64,000 nt of DNA from Thysanoteuthis rhombus (taxonomy: Eukaryota > Mollusca > Cephalopoda > Oegopsida > Thysanoteuthidae), in the NCBI GenBank assembly GCA_963457665.1, contig OY735201.1, positions 28,309,548 to 28,373,547 on the forward strand, written 5' to 3'. Each line of letters begins with the position of its first letter. Position 1 is the stretch's first letter. This document shows positions 1 through 10,742 of this stretch, one piece after another. Both the position numbers and the translations under genes were made by a program. The notes under the pieces are model-generated. The model was not told where the DNA came from, ran no database searches, and was given only the letters and a program-made list of their open reading frames with translations.

Positions 1-2640
1 TATATATATACTGTAATACTGAAACAGGATATACTTGATATTTAAAAAGTTGGATTCGAAACCTCAACACTGGCTCAAAATGATTGTCCAACATTCATAG
101 ACACCAGGGAAAGTTTAAGAAATATACTGTACATCAAGTACAATATATCTGACAAAATAATATATACTGTACATTAAGAGCAAGATACCAGAAGTAAAAC
201 AAATGTACTTTAAATACAATATACCAAAGAAAGGAATAAAAATAGATTGTACTTAAGGTAAAATATACCAGAGTAAGTATAACAAATATACTGTACTTCA
301 AGTACAATATACCACAGAAAGTAATCCAAATAAATTATCCTTTGTTTCGTCCCTTTGTTTAGAGCTTACATCTGAGAGGACAAAATGGCATCCACCCATC
401 CAATCGTTCATCTTTGCTTGTAGATAAGTGTTTTTTGTTCATTAGACATTTCGTCAACAGATGATCGCTGTGGCCCAATGGTAAAGTGCTAATCTCCATT
501 TCAAGGGGCTCTGGTTCAATCCACAGACGAGTCATACCAAAGGCTCTTAATATTGGTTACAATTCCTCAATGTTGAGCCTCCTACACAAAGACTAGGACT
601 GGGGGATCTTCAAGCGAGGCTATGGGGTCACTTCCAAATCACATGCAATACACAAGTCCAAGTGATAATACTGGAGTTGAATAATGTCGAGCCTGATCAA
701 TACCTTAATGAATGACCGTTATGTACTATCAGATGCTGTCGAAAAAGCAGAAAAAGGCTTCAGTAAGCTTGGCAAACTGGAAGTGACTTCTGCTAACAAC
801 TGCTCGTGTGTACGTAAACGTGCGTTTTTCTTTCATTTCCCCTCTGATGGAGAGAGATCATTAATAAAGTTTCAATGAATTCTCATGAGGTTTTGTCGGT
901 GATAGGCCAAGGCCAAGGAAGAATTGATTGAAATTTGTTTTGTTTTCGTCTTTTTTTTTTCTGGGGGGTAGGAGGATATAAGGATTTCTCAAGGTTACCT
1001 CCCAAGCATCGTAAGTATTGAATTGATTTTAATTCAAATTCTAGTAGCAATGGTAGTGCAAGAGATATACGCTCCTTAAGCGCTTTTTAGCTTAACAACG
1101 TGCCATTCTACATTTCACTTCAAGCTGATTATATAGAAGTGTCATTTATTGCATTAAAGGAACTCGTTTCTCAGGAACACAAATAACTATCATTGAAAAT
1201 AGAATTACTAACAAGTATCAAAAGACATAAATGTAAATGTCTTTTAATAATGACCATTTTTTAATGCATTACACTTAGTGTTTGTTTGTTTGTTCAAGAT
1301 TCTACAGTAAATTGATATTATGTAATTTTTTTTTTCAGCCTTATTAATTTGATATACGTATTCTAATTTCCTTTTCGGTTATTGCACTGAACAGCCCCGC
1401 TGATGACTTGTTGTCAGGTAGAATGTATGATTAATCTTTTCCTTTTCAGCGTTTTTCTTCAATATTTATGCATATTTCTTCTTAGAATCTCTCTCTAAAT
1501 GGTTGTTTATTGGTATATTAATAGCATGTCTATTAAAGCATCTTTGACTTGTTATTAGATTATCAATCTATTTATTTGAAATGGTTGTCTATCTGTTAAG
1601 CTGTCAATCATGCTGTCCCTCTACCCTTAAAAACAGGCAAAGCTCAACAAAAATTGATGTGCATAGTTAGTGGTCCTCAGAAATTAACTAAAAATTATAT
1701 TAGAAAGGGATATATTTACACTGCAAACAAATTGAAACCTTGATCTCCGTTCAGATGTTTGGTTTTCTTTCAATCTTTTCTTTTCTTATCAACTATGAAT
1801 TGATGCAGCCCAAACTGTTTTGATGCGTATGGTAAAGGGATCTTGGGGAACGATATGAAGCAAAAAAAATATGATTACAACATTTTCAAAGGGTTTTAAA
1901 GGTAGTTTTACATAAAATGAAATTATGATAAAAAAGACGATGAGACGCCTCCCAACCATATGTGCAGTTACACGATAGAAGTTAAAAACTAAAAATACTC
2001 ATTGAAATGTACGATGGAAGATGATGGATTTTTCATATTTGATGACGTTTCTTATATTGTTCCAAATATTTTGTACTCTTCTTAATCCCTATTAAAATAA
2101 ATTTAACGTAAAGGTGTTTTGGAAAGAAAAAGGAGGTTTCTTGAAATCATATTCCGAATATTCATTGATAAATGTTCCTTCAATAGATTGTTACGTGCCA
2201 TGTTGATTAAATGGGAAAAAATCCATCATTCATATACGACCGGGAATATTTTATTACTATTTGGAATATCATTTTCAATCCTTTCAACACCTATTTTTCT
2301 GATGAATTCGGATTCTACAGTGAAACCGGATTTGGTGGACATATTGCTTGTCACGTGACTCATTGTCCAATAGGATTCGAAGTGGATGGATTCCACGGTG
2401 GGTATGGACCCAGTGATCATCATGTTAGTCACGTGTCTCATGGTCCAATTAGATAGATTCCATGGTGGATATGGACTTTAGAGACATACTGCTGGTCATA
2501 TGACAAATGGTCCTGTAAGAATGTAATGGTTATTATGGAGGTCTTGCGGATGTCCACAGATTTAATGGTGGTTACGAACTTGGAAGTATATAAAGTGTTC
2601 GCTAAAATGTCATTTTTATATTGCAAACAATGAAGAGTTG
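1..2640 (+). pseudogene. Suckerin-like unit 1, broken copy, 5' end outside window
   Basis: This is a decayed copy of the intact gene at 7421-14250. The window opens inside its first intron: the first 60 bases match the region about 300 bases upstream of the ATG exon in the other units. The ATG exon is at 385-423 with a one-base deletion, and its donor GT has become AT. The second signal-peptide exon (1379-1417) keeps its 39-nt length and reads VIALNSPADDLLS, but its acceptor CAG is now CGG. The repeat exon covers about 2305-2600 and still shows two His modules (CHVTHCP and VSHVSHGP) followed by stops. The AATAAA signal found in the intact copy is absent. It is unlikely to make protein. Copy identity is clear from exon order, spacing and motifs. 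Confidence 0.8.
465..780 (+). repeat. tRNA-like SINE in the intron of unit 1, with possible 5S-like body
   Basis: The head looks tRNA-derived. An A-box-like TGGCCCAATGG starts at 471 and a B-box-like GGTTCAATCC lies at 513-522, a spacing normal for tRNA promoters. Further on, about 640-745, the stretch around GTCGAGCCTGATCAATACC, GACCG and GATGCTGTCGA resembles the 3' half of 5S rRNA in order and spacing. Related sequence sits at the same intron position in units 2, 4 and 6. The tRNA-like head is seen directly. The 5S relation is an inference from recalled consensus. Confidence 0.55.
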
Positions 2641-3540
2641 CTTATAATTGATTACTGCATTTTTTGCGCATTTCCAGTAAGTCTCATCTTCTGCTCCCGG
2701 TCTCATCTCGAGGGCTTGAAAAATTGGATATCCTCCTCGGTTTAAATTTTTCTCCAATTATATATCACTGGAAATATTCATGGTAGATATACTAACATAT
2801 CCATATTAAAGCACTTAATATAACCCCTGTTATTTCTTCACCATGCCAAATTGAATAATGATGATCATATATCTTCTCTTCTATTCCTGGAAAAAATGAT
2901 GAACACCTAATTGATGTTTGTCCAGCTTTTTTAGTTTCCAGAAAAATAAAAACGTTATGACTCTGGACAATTTTTGTTTGATGGTTAAATATTCTGAATC
3001 AATGAAATATACCCAAGAGAATCTAAATTGAATCAAATTAGATAAACGACATATTTCTACCAAATCAAGTAGAGAAGAGCATTTTAGATTTAGTCACTGT
3101 AAAGTAATAAATTATGGAATGATATTGTTAGTTGGATTTCTTAAGCAAACACAAGCCCAAAATTGAGAAGAGGATGCTTGCAGACTTCAATGAGCTGTAG
3201 GACTTGACTAATTAGAATAATCCAATGAGAGATCTGTCAATCGAAGCAATAAAAATCAGTCAATAATTCAACTAAATGTATGATAACCTCTGAGACTTGT
3301 TTTCACTCAGTTTTGTCCTTTATGAGCATCAATATTTCGTTGTCCTAAAAAAGTTTGAAAAAAGATGCAGGCTCCGATTACTTGAAGAGTTTCATTCAAA
3401 CATAATTTGGGCTTCTGAATACAAAATATTAAATGTGCATAAGGTCTGCGCACTTGAGTATTTGAAGCAATAGATGTAGATGTGTCAATCATAAAAGTTA
3501 GTTAATTATCAAATGCAAGCATGAAACCAATAACCCTCTT
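2641..3540. other. Intergenic, no gene seen
   Basis: The first 200 bases are T-rich sequence like that following the other copies. Around 3150-3270 there is a short resemblance to 41690-41820, which lies just ahead of the Tc1-like relic of unit 4 (a shared TTGCAGAC...GTAGGACT pattern followed by GTCAATCGAA). It may be a remnant of the same insertion. Nothing coding can be supported. Confidence 0.4.
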
Positions 3541-4480
3541 CATGTTCAGAGTCATCTTACGCTAAAATGTATTGATAGGGTCGGTTTATTTATTATAACA
3601 ATAGAAAAACGTTTTCCCGCCTTTTTGACCCTCTATTTCATGTACAAAGACTTTGTAGGAAATATAGGATTTGCCCTTAGTCTGCCAATCAGCTTGTTTT
3701 CTACCATTGTACGCGGACATATTTAGGAACAATGTATTGAATATATGCGAGGTGTAGCTAGTATACTCAATTTAGCGTTGCAAGAACACAAATAATACTG
3801 TTTATCAGACGATATATGGATATATTTATTACTCTTAAGGGTTGTCAGTTAATCAGTTGGTAACAACAGAAGGCTGATCTTTCACTTCATATCTGCGAAA
3901 ACCTTCAGTTAAAGTCTATTCATCTTTGACGGATCAGTTTATTACTTAATAGCAATTTAAAATCCATAACCGCTTTATTGACTCTGTACTTCATATTCAG
4001 AATCTTAGAAACTTACCTAAAATCTGCTTTACGTTTCCTTTTTGTACCATCTAATTTATATATGTTTTGGGGTCATATATACAGAACAGGGACGTTTCAG
4101 TTCGACTACACTCTCAGGTGAGAGAAAAAAAACAGCGACAACATATTCACGTCAGAAAGCAACATACACTTGAGTTTATATTTTGAGATATAAATCGATG
4201 TATTATTCATTGTTTGAGTGAGATTATTATCTGATGACAACAGGAAACTGATGTCCCACTAGACTAAAGAACAGAGATTCTAAACACTGATCTGAAAGCT
4301 GATATAAGTATCCAAATATTTTCTCCTATACCCTTTTCATCAGACATTATCGGGTGCTTTGTATACCGCACATAAAAGCTGTATACAGCCTGTTTGTCTG
4401 TGTAATTGAAGCAATCATCATATATATAGTAACCATGGGTTGTCTGTTAATTAATTTCAGTAGAAAAGTTTCTCATTTCT
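3540..4480. repeat. Degenerate intergenic repeat block, copy A
   Basis: The block contains diverged copies of a phrase built on CTAAAATGTATTGAT, then a GTCAGTTTATTACC-like segment, then AACAATAGAAAA (near 3560, 3830, 3930, 4205 and 4430). It aligns in order with 16240-17250: AAGCAACATA at 4156 and 16828, TGTGTAATTGAAGCAAT at about 4397 and 17080, offset about 12.7 kb. This intergenic DNA was therefore duplicated together with the genes. Confidence 0.65.
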
Positions 4481-6030
4481 AATTGTGGATAGGAAGCACT
4501 GTTAGGTAATACACTTGTTCCATTGAGTGTGCATACGGAATTCGATTTGTTTGCAATCGTGTTCAGGTAAGTTTTTAAAGTAGAAGATACTAATTGGAGT
4601 GATTGACAAGAGGAGCAGTAGTCAGGAGCAGGACTTACAAAGTTGTTACGTTTGTACTAAATTTGTACTGTTTACTTTCTGTTGTACGCTTGTTACTAAG
4701 TACAATATTTAGTTCCTTTTCGTGAATTTTGCGTCAATATTATTGAGAATGAACATCAATCGTGCAACGATAGAACAATGGTTATTCGCCTTAGCCTTAA
4801 AAAAGCAATACGATTCAAGTGTGGATATGCCTCTCTCGGTCACAAGTCATGTTATTTATCTCATTAGGCAATTCTTCGTAAAAAAAAATTCAGTGACCTA
4901 CACGAGTTGCTACTGAAATCACAATGAACTCATGCAGAGAAGATATTTTGTAGATGAAAAAAAAGAATTATTGACATTATACATGGCTAAAGAATATGAA
5001 CATTTAAAGCAAAAAGTTTCAGAATATGTTCTAGACAAGTAAAAGTAGAGGCTATCGACAAGAGAGGATAGTTCCAGTAACCATACTGAACCAAGAGTTG
5101 AAAATGATTCTGAAACCTGACTTCAAAATGCCTAACCGGGGATTTCTTTGATACCTTGCCTCGTAAAATGAACTAAAATTCAGAGAAAACAATTGAAATT
5201 GAAATAGAAATAGCGACTTCGTTTGACATGTTTCAATAAATATGAATGAGACGGTAAAAACAAGGAAGAGAAAAAGAAACAAAACTGCTAGCGTCCCCCG
5301 ACCATGGCTGCTAAAATGCATTTTGAAAGAGTACCATAACACAGTAAAACCTGCAAAAGTTTTAATCTAAAAATAAAAGCCTCTTGAAAACATTTTAAAC
5401 GAATGAAAATTCATTTTGCTTACCTTGTATTTTATTAGCAAGGCCAGTCACGCGATAAAAATCATTGAAAAAAAATCAAATGATTGCATAGTCTTTAGTC
5501 CAATCTTTAGATTGCATAATAGATTTGCTGATCTTCATGAATATAGATCAGATGTGAGAAATGTTGACGTTTCAAAAATAAGTGCAGAACATAAAAGTTG
5601 AACTTTGGTTTACTTGAAAGGATGATACTTTCAAAAACATACGAAATAGATTAAAACTAATTTAGAAATGTTAAAGTCTTTCCTTTGTTTTATTTTTTGA
5701 GAAAAAAACCTTTATGGGGCAGACGTTTCCCTATTTTTGAATGCAGGTGGAAGTGTGTAGAGTGGTTCAGGAATGGGGATTCAATTACAATTTGTTGCTG
5801 ATGTTAAACTGGACCCCTGACTTTGCTTGCTTTGAAGTTGATGTAAATGACCTCATTGCATTTTATTTAGATTGTAAATAGAGTCACCTTTAAAATATTT
5901 CCTCAAAGGCTTTAAACTTCCTCTTTATGTCTATTGTTTATGCATGCCAAATTTGGATTGATAGCACCCATGTTTAGATGCTTTTATAGAGTTACAGACA
6001 AAAAGACATACACCCACAGACGACTCAAAA
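4481..6030. other. Intergenic, unassigned
   Basis: Short open stretches exist at 4722-4916 and about 4920-5040 (the latter reading YMAKEYEHLKQKVSEYVL). They are in different frames, match no family I recognise and lack splice or promoter context. They could be remains of a mobile element. No gene is supported. Confidence 0.3.
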
Positions 6031-6655
6031 ACTCTGAAATACTAGAATAGTAGCATATCCCTTTATCAGAGGATAAAGGGAACTAATCATAATACTTTGA
6101 AGGCCTAGTTCTGCACGATGGATGGAAACAAAGCCCCCAGTCGAGCAGTAAAAGTAAATTGTGATTGGAACCCTCATCGAAAATGGAATTTCAAGGATTT
6201 TCTGATTTAGAAATATGATTCCGCAAATGTAATTCCTTTTAACCAAAATACTCGTAAAAAATCCTGGATCCATCCGAAAATATGAAAAAAAAATTTCCAT
6301 AGCTCATTGCCCACGAAATATTAAAATCAATCCATAACTTTTGGAAATATAATGCCGTGCACATATATTTACGATGCAAGGAATGTCACAAGGAAATATT
6401 CCTAGATCCATCAAAAATGCAACCGAATTTTCCCATGTGCATTGCACCCCCTAAAACAATACTCCACAGAAAATCGTTGAGAACATTTGGAGATAGTGTG
6501 CTGTGTACGTATGGCTAAGATGCGTTGGTGAAAAATTCCTGAATCTGCCCAATAATATAAACAGTCCTTCCTTAGACCACTGCCCAACTCAACCAAATTT
6601 CACTGAAGTTCATTGGGAAATTTTTGAGATATCATGTGGACCCGATGTTAAGGTT
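6030..6655 (-). repeat. Dispersed invertebrate-type repeat with about three internal units
   Basis: Three diverged units of roughly 130 bases begin near 6240, 6385 and 6530. Each carries a CCTGGATCCATCC-like element, then a CATTGCCCA / CACTGCCCAA element, then a TTTGAGATAT or AACTTTTGG element. The opposite edge has AGACATACACCCACAGACGA. This resembles the widespread invertebrate repeat whose copies include a phrase about inputs like CCATAACTTTTTGAG and runs of ACAGAC. The family name is not established here. Confidence 0.5.
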
Positions 6656-6939
6656 TAGTTCAGCATTGTAATTACATAGTATATCAAACCTCATGCTAAA
6701 ACATGGTGCAAGGGGTAAAAACTACCATGATTTATTCTGTTTATCTATTTAGAGAATCCCGAATATGCAGGGCAAAAGAGATAAAGAGAGGGGGAAATTG
6801 TTAGGAAATGGAGAAATAATCCGACAGAATATTTATGAATGCGTTTATCCGCATTAGAAACAAAAGAGCAGACATGGACCATGAATGAACAAAATGAAAA
6901 AAGTGAATATGAAGCAAATATTCTCCCCCCATCCTGCCT

Positions 6940-7024
6940 TCCATCAGTTTATCTAAATGGTTAATAGCGATACCTCCTTGAATTGACCAACTTATTGGTC
7001 GTAGGTTCGATTTCTCCAGCAATT
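6940..7024 (+). repeat. tRNA-like remnant or SINE head
   Basis: A segment of about 75 bases has an A-box-like TAAATGGTTAATAGCGA and a B-box-like GGTTCGATTTC, ending in CTCCAGCA before a T run. A clean cloverleaf and anticodon could not be read, so it is better taken as a tRNA-derived SINE head or tRNA pseudogene than a working tRNA. Confidence 0.4.
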
Positions 7025-7179
7025 TTTTTCATTGAGTTAAAGCTGTTTAGGCCGAGTTACACATTTTCCGTGTAGCAACAGGAGGATAATTTTTTAAAAA
7101 TTGAAATGATATCATGAATTCACACTGATATATATATATATGAATATATGAAAAGGAGGAAGTTGTAAATTAGTTTCCC

Positions 7180-7460
7180 GACAGCATCATTTTTAGTTTT
7201 CTCGTTGAAAGAATTGAGCAAAATGACAAGTATTTCTTTCTATGTGACTGGACGTTATGTTCCAAAATTAACCCTTTTGTTCCAAGGTTGTCTTTCACAA
7301 TTAAACAATTGATTCAAGGCTCTCATCAACATTCAGTGTTTCTATTGTTGAAAAAAGAGATCAAAGCCAGTCAGACAATTGATGTCCTTCCACAGACCGA
7401 TCGTGTTGGCTGAACTACGCTATAAAAGCATTGGCCCAGTCGAAGGAAATCACTTCCCAG
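7180..7460 (+). promoter_or_regulatory. Promoter of the intact suckerin-like gene
   Basis: A consensus TATA box, TATAAAAG, is at 7421-7428 and predicts a start near 7450. The preceding 240 bases are conserved at the equivalent place in units 3, 4 and 6: shared segments include GACAGCATCAT, TTCCAAAATTAACCC and a GTCTGGCAATTGATGTCC-like block immediately upstream of the TATA. In the other units the TATA element has drifted to TATACAG, TATTAAAG and TTTAAAGG. The transcription start is inferred, not seen. Confidence 0.65.
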
Positions 7461-7488
7461 CAACTCATACATCGATCAGCGTCTTCGG
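7450..7488 (+). other. Non-coding first exon of the intact gene
   Basis: A short 5' untranslated exon is inferred between the expected start site and a strong donor, CGG|GTAAGT, at 7489. Two facts support it: the ATG exon at 10683 is preceded by a canonical acceptor (T-rich tract then GCAG), so something must be spliced on upstream, and this stretch is conserved with the TATA region in units 3, 4 and 6. The start is approximate. Confidence 0.6.
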
Positions 7489-8425
7489 GTAAGTGGCTTG
7501 AGACTTCTTCTTCAATTCAAAATCCCTTACTTATCTCTGGCTTTGCTTTACATATCACACATTTCTCTTGTCAAACACCTTGAATAACGTCACTCACTTC
7601 ACCATTCTCGTTTACGACCCCTGGTATACCCAAACAGTTACCCATCAAAGTCATTTCATAATTCCAGTGACCCTAAGAGAACCATTGTATTCAATACAAC
7701 TTGGTGTTAAGTATTTATGATGGCTCTGGGGACAAATCACATTACCCTCTCGCAGATATCTCATTTGTTCAGTTTCTTTCTGTGTCGAAGCGTACGAAGT
7801 TTTCAATTTCCAAAATTCAAGTTGACATCAGCTAAAAATGAATTTTATGAAACTTTTCACTTACATTTTCTTCGGTTCTTGTTTAGGCATCTGCTATACA
7901 AGTGTCGGGGTAATTGTCAGATGTTTTGCTTTCAGGTGATTTTACTATGGAAAGCAGTTATAGCGTTTCCAAATAGATTTCGAACAAAATTGAAGAAGAA
8001 AATGCACTATGCCTATTTATGGACAATAATTATTTGCTGGGCCGAATTCCACAAAACAGCCGTTATCTCATTGACTTATCTAGTATGTCACTTTAAAAAT
8101 ACTACAATTCTTTTAATTGACATTCCTGAAAAAAAAGAGTTCACTGATGAAAAAATTGTTTAGGTCATACCTAATAATCTAAAGATCTGAACTGTATTCA
8201 ACTTAGAATTCTTGTCTGACAGTTGTTGTACACGTCCTAATTTTTTCTATTGTAAAAGTCACTTAATTTCAACGTAGCTAACTCATTTTTAGTGATCAAT
8301 GAAATGTTTTCTTGTAGAGTCACTGCTTAAGCTTTATTGCAATTTCTCCAAATCAAAGTATCTATAGACTAAGTAGCAGCCGACAGAATAGTTCATCATT
8401 TATAGATAAGATGGATACATTGTTA

Positions 8426-8505
<80 letters not shown>

Positions 8506-10682
8506 ATTTTAGTCAAATATTTCATTATCAGAGTCTTCGAATGGTCCATCGTCAATTCGATTGCTTACAGATACAGAATCTCAGTGCAAACTATTCATTA
8601 CAAATACAATGATTACTGGAGCAACTTGTCTCTTTTTTTTCTCTAAACTCGTACCTACACTTCTCATTTGATGCTTTTGGGCAGCCATTTCATCCGTTGT
8701 TTACAGGAAGCACAACATCTTCCACATCATGTCAACCAGCACCACATTGATCTGGTGAATTTGGATTATGTCTGTCAGCTCTTGTCCACATCATTCTTAG
8801 GTAGTGTGTTCGAATATACTTTACTGCATCTCCTATTGATGGCAGTTTCTCATCTTTTGCCTCTTATTTACTCAACCGATACCATCGGAAACCATAATTC
8901 GTAATCTTCTTTGAGTGAAAATATGAAAACTCTCACTGCCCCTGTCTAGTTATGTGGACAAATATCAAGGACGATTCGGAAATCTTCGTAAAGTTTGGGG
9001 AAACTTTGTTAATGACGCATTAAATTCTTCCTGACTTTCTGCAAGTGAGCATTCCTGAAAACAGTCAAGTGGCATCTCATGGCCATTTTTTAAATAGTCG
9101 GTTTCATTTTAACTTGGACCTCCAAGTTACCTTTATTTGATACGACATCCTTAGCACTATGTCCTGGATAATGTTAGCCAAATACAACTTGGAGAGGGAG
9201 AGCTTGTCGGGCATGACTCATTAAAAAGTCTGGACCGAGTTTCCCTTCCAGCCTACATGATAGAGTTGAAAAATCGATATTCAACTTTACTATTTGTGAT
9301 GGTTGTAGCAGGAGGTGGGAAGCTTGGAGAAGAAATAAGGGAATCTTTCACCCAGAAATCTTGACCCAGTTTCATATCAATCCAAGATGATACAATTAGA
9401 GATTCGAGCCTGATTTCTTTCAGTTTACTCATCTATTTGACACATGCCTGCAATTTATATGGTCCAGAAAATATTTAAAAAATGGAACATATATTTTCAC
9501 AAATTTTAACCCGAAATTTTGCTTTTAACGAATGAAAATTACCTCAAGCTAGCATTACATGCATTGATATAAAATATCCCATGTTATAGTCGGGTTTTTT
9601 GTTTAACTTCTATAATATTTAACAGTGTGATGTATTTTGTGTATTGCTAATGATCCGCTGTTTGAAGCAATTGACACATCCTCTTAGATTTGGTTAAATA
9701 TCTTCTAGATAGGATAATTATGAACTGGATCATTGATTCAGAAATGAGTGACTCGGGCTCATTGGATATATGGAAAAAAAATTCAAATATGGTCGTCTAG
9801 AATATCTTTTCGAGATTACAGTAAGGTTCAACGACTGCTTCTGCAATGGGAGTTGTATAATCTTTTTAATGCCACGCGCACGTTGCACATTACTTTCCTA
9901 TATTTGTTCATATCCTCACACGTAATGAACACATGAATATTGATCAATAAGTCCATAACCTAATACTTACTCATCAGCTGAAATGAGTTCTGAAATATTC
10001 CTTTTACAATGTTCGATCAATGTGATTCATTTGAATTAAGTGCATTGGCAAGTTAGGAGACTACGTTGAAATGATATCTGTTGTGTAGATTTCTTGTTAT
10101 AATTGGGCTGCCGGACTTATGTTTCCTCATGAAGTTCAGTGATGTTCATACGTCGATGAGTGAAGAGGTTGGTAAATTTTCTGAAATTGACTGAAGCTGC
10201 TCAACATTTTTTGTTGTTTACAACACATGAAGATTCCTAACAATAATGTATCCAAATATTTCAATCATCAACGTAAATGGATTGAGGCTAAAGATGGAAC
10301 AAGTTAAACACCAGACTTAAGTGAAACAGAGACAGACCTCTTGCTATAATTTACCGGATGTCCGTCCGTCCGTCTTCCTACGTATAAACTGCATATACAG
10401 TGTAAATACTGTAGCAGAATATACTGGATATTCACTAAGGTTGGGTTTGTGAAACCTCAACACTGGTTTAAAATAGAAGCAGAGGTATTTATATTGCTAC
10501 CCATCTAACCATGTTTTTTCTTTCTTTCAATATCCATTAATATCAGAGAATGTAATACAAATATATCGTACATTAAGTAAATTGTGCCAGAACGAGTAAT
10601 ACAAATATACCGTACTTTAAGTACACTATACCAGAGGAAGTAATACAAATATATTATCCTTATTTTCATACTTTTTTTGCAG
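7489..10682 (+). other. Intron 1 of the intact gene
   Basis: This 3.2 kb intron runs from GTAAGT to TTTTTTTGCAG. It contains a TA microsatellite and short segments homologous to the equivalent introns of units 3, 4 and 6. The open frame of 148 codons at 7717-8163 falls in such shared intronic sequence and is broken elsewhere, so it is taken as chance. Near the 3' end the phrase around TATACCAGAGGAAGTAATAC is repeated in each unit ahead of the ATG exon. Confidence 0.6.
8427..8501. repeat. TA dinucleotide microsatellite
   Basis: A pure TA run of about 37 units lies in intron 1 of the intact gene. It is not present at the equivalent place in the other units. Confidence 0.95.
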
Positions 10683-10742
10683 CTGACATCTGAGAAGACA
10701 AAATGGCAACCATCCATCTTATTGCTTCAGCCTTGCTTGCAG
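10683..10742 (+). other. Exon with ATG and first half of the signal peptide
   Basis: The acceptor is GCAG at 10682 and the donor is GCAG|GTAAAT at 10743. Twenty bases of leader (ending AAGACAAA) precede the ATG at 10703. It codes 13 residues plus one base. The leader and ATG context are conserved in all units where this exon survives, which supports this start. Confidence 0.85.

Noticed and set aside
4722..5040. Two adjacent open stretches in different frames, possibly a small gene
   Set aside because: No family match, no shared frame, and no splice signals that would join them.
6940..7024. Functional tRNA gene
   Set aside because: A and B boxes are approximate and no convincing acceptor stem or anticodon loop could be drawn, so only a tRNA-like remnant is called.
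7717..8163. Open frame of 148 codons
   Set aside because: It lies in intron 1, overlaps sequence shared with the introns of other units where the frame is broken, and shows no recognisable domain.
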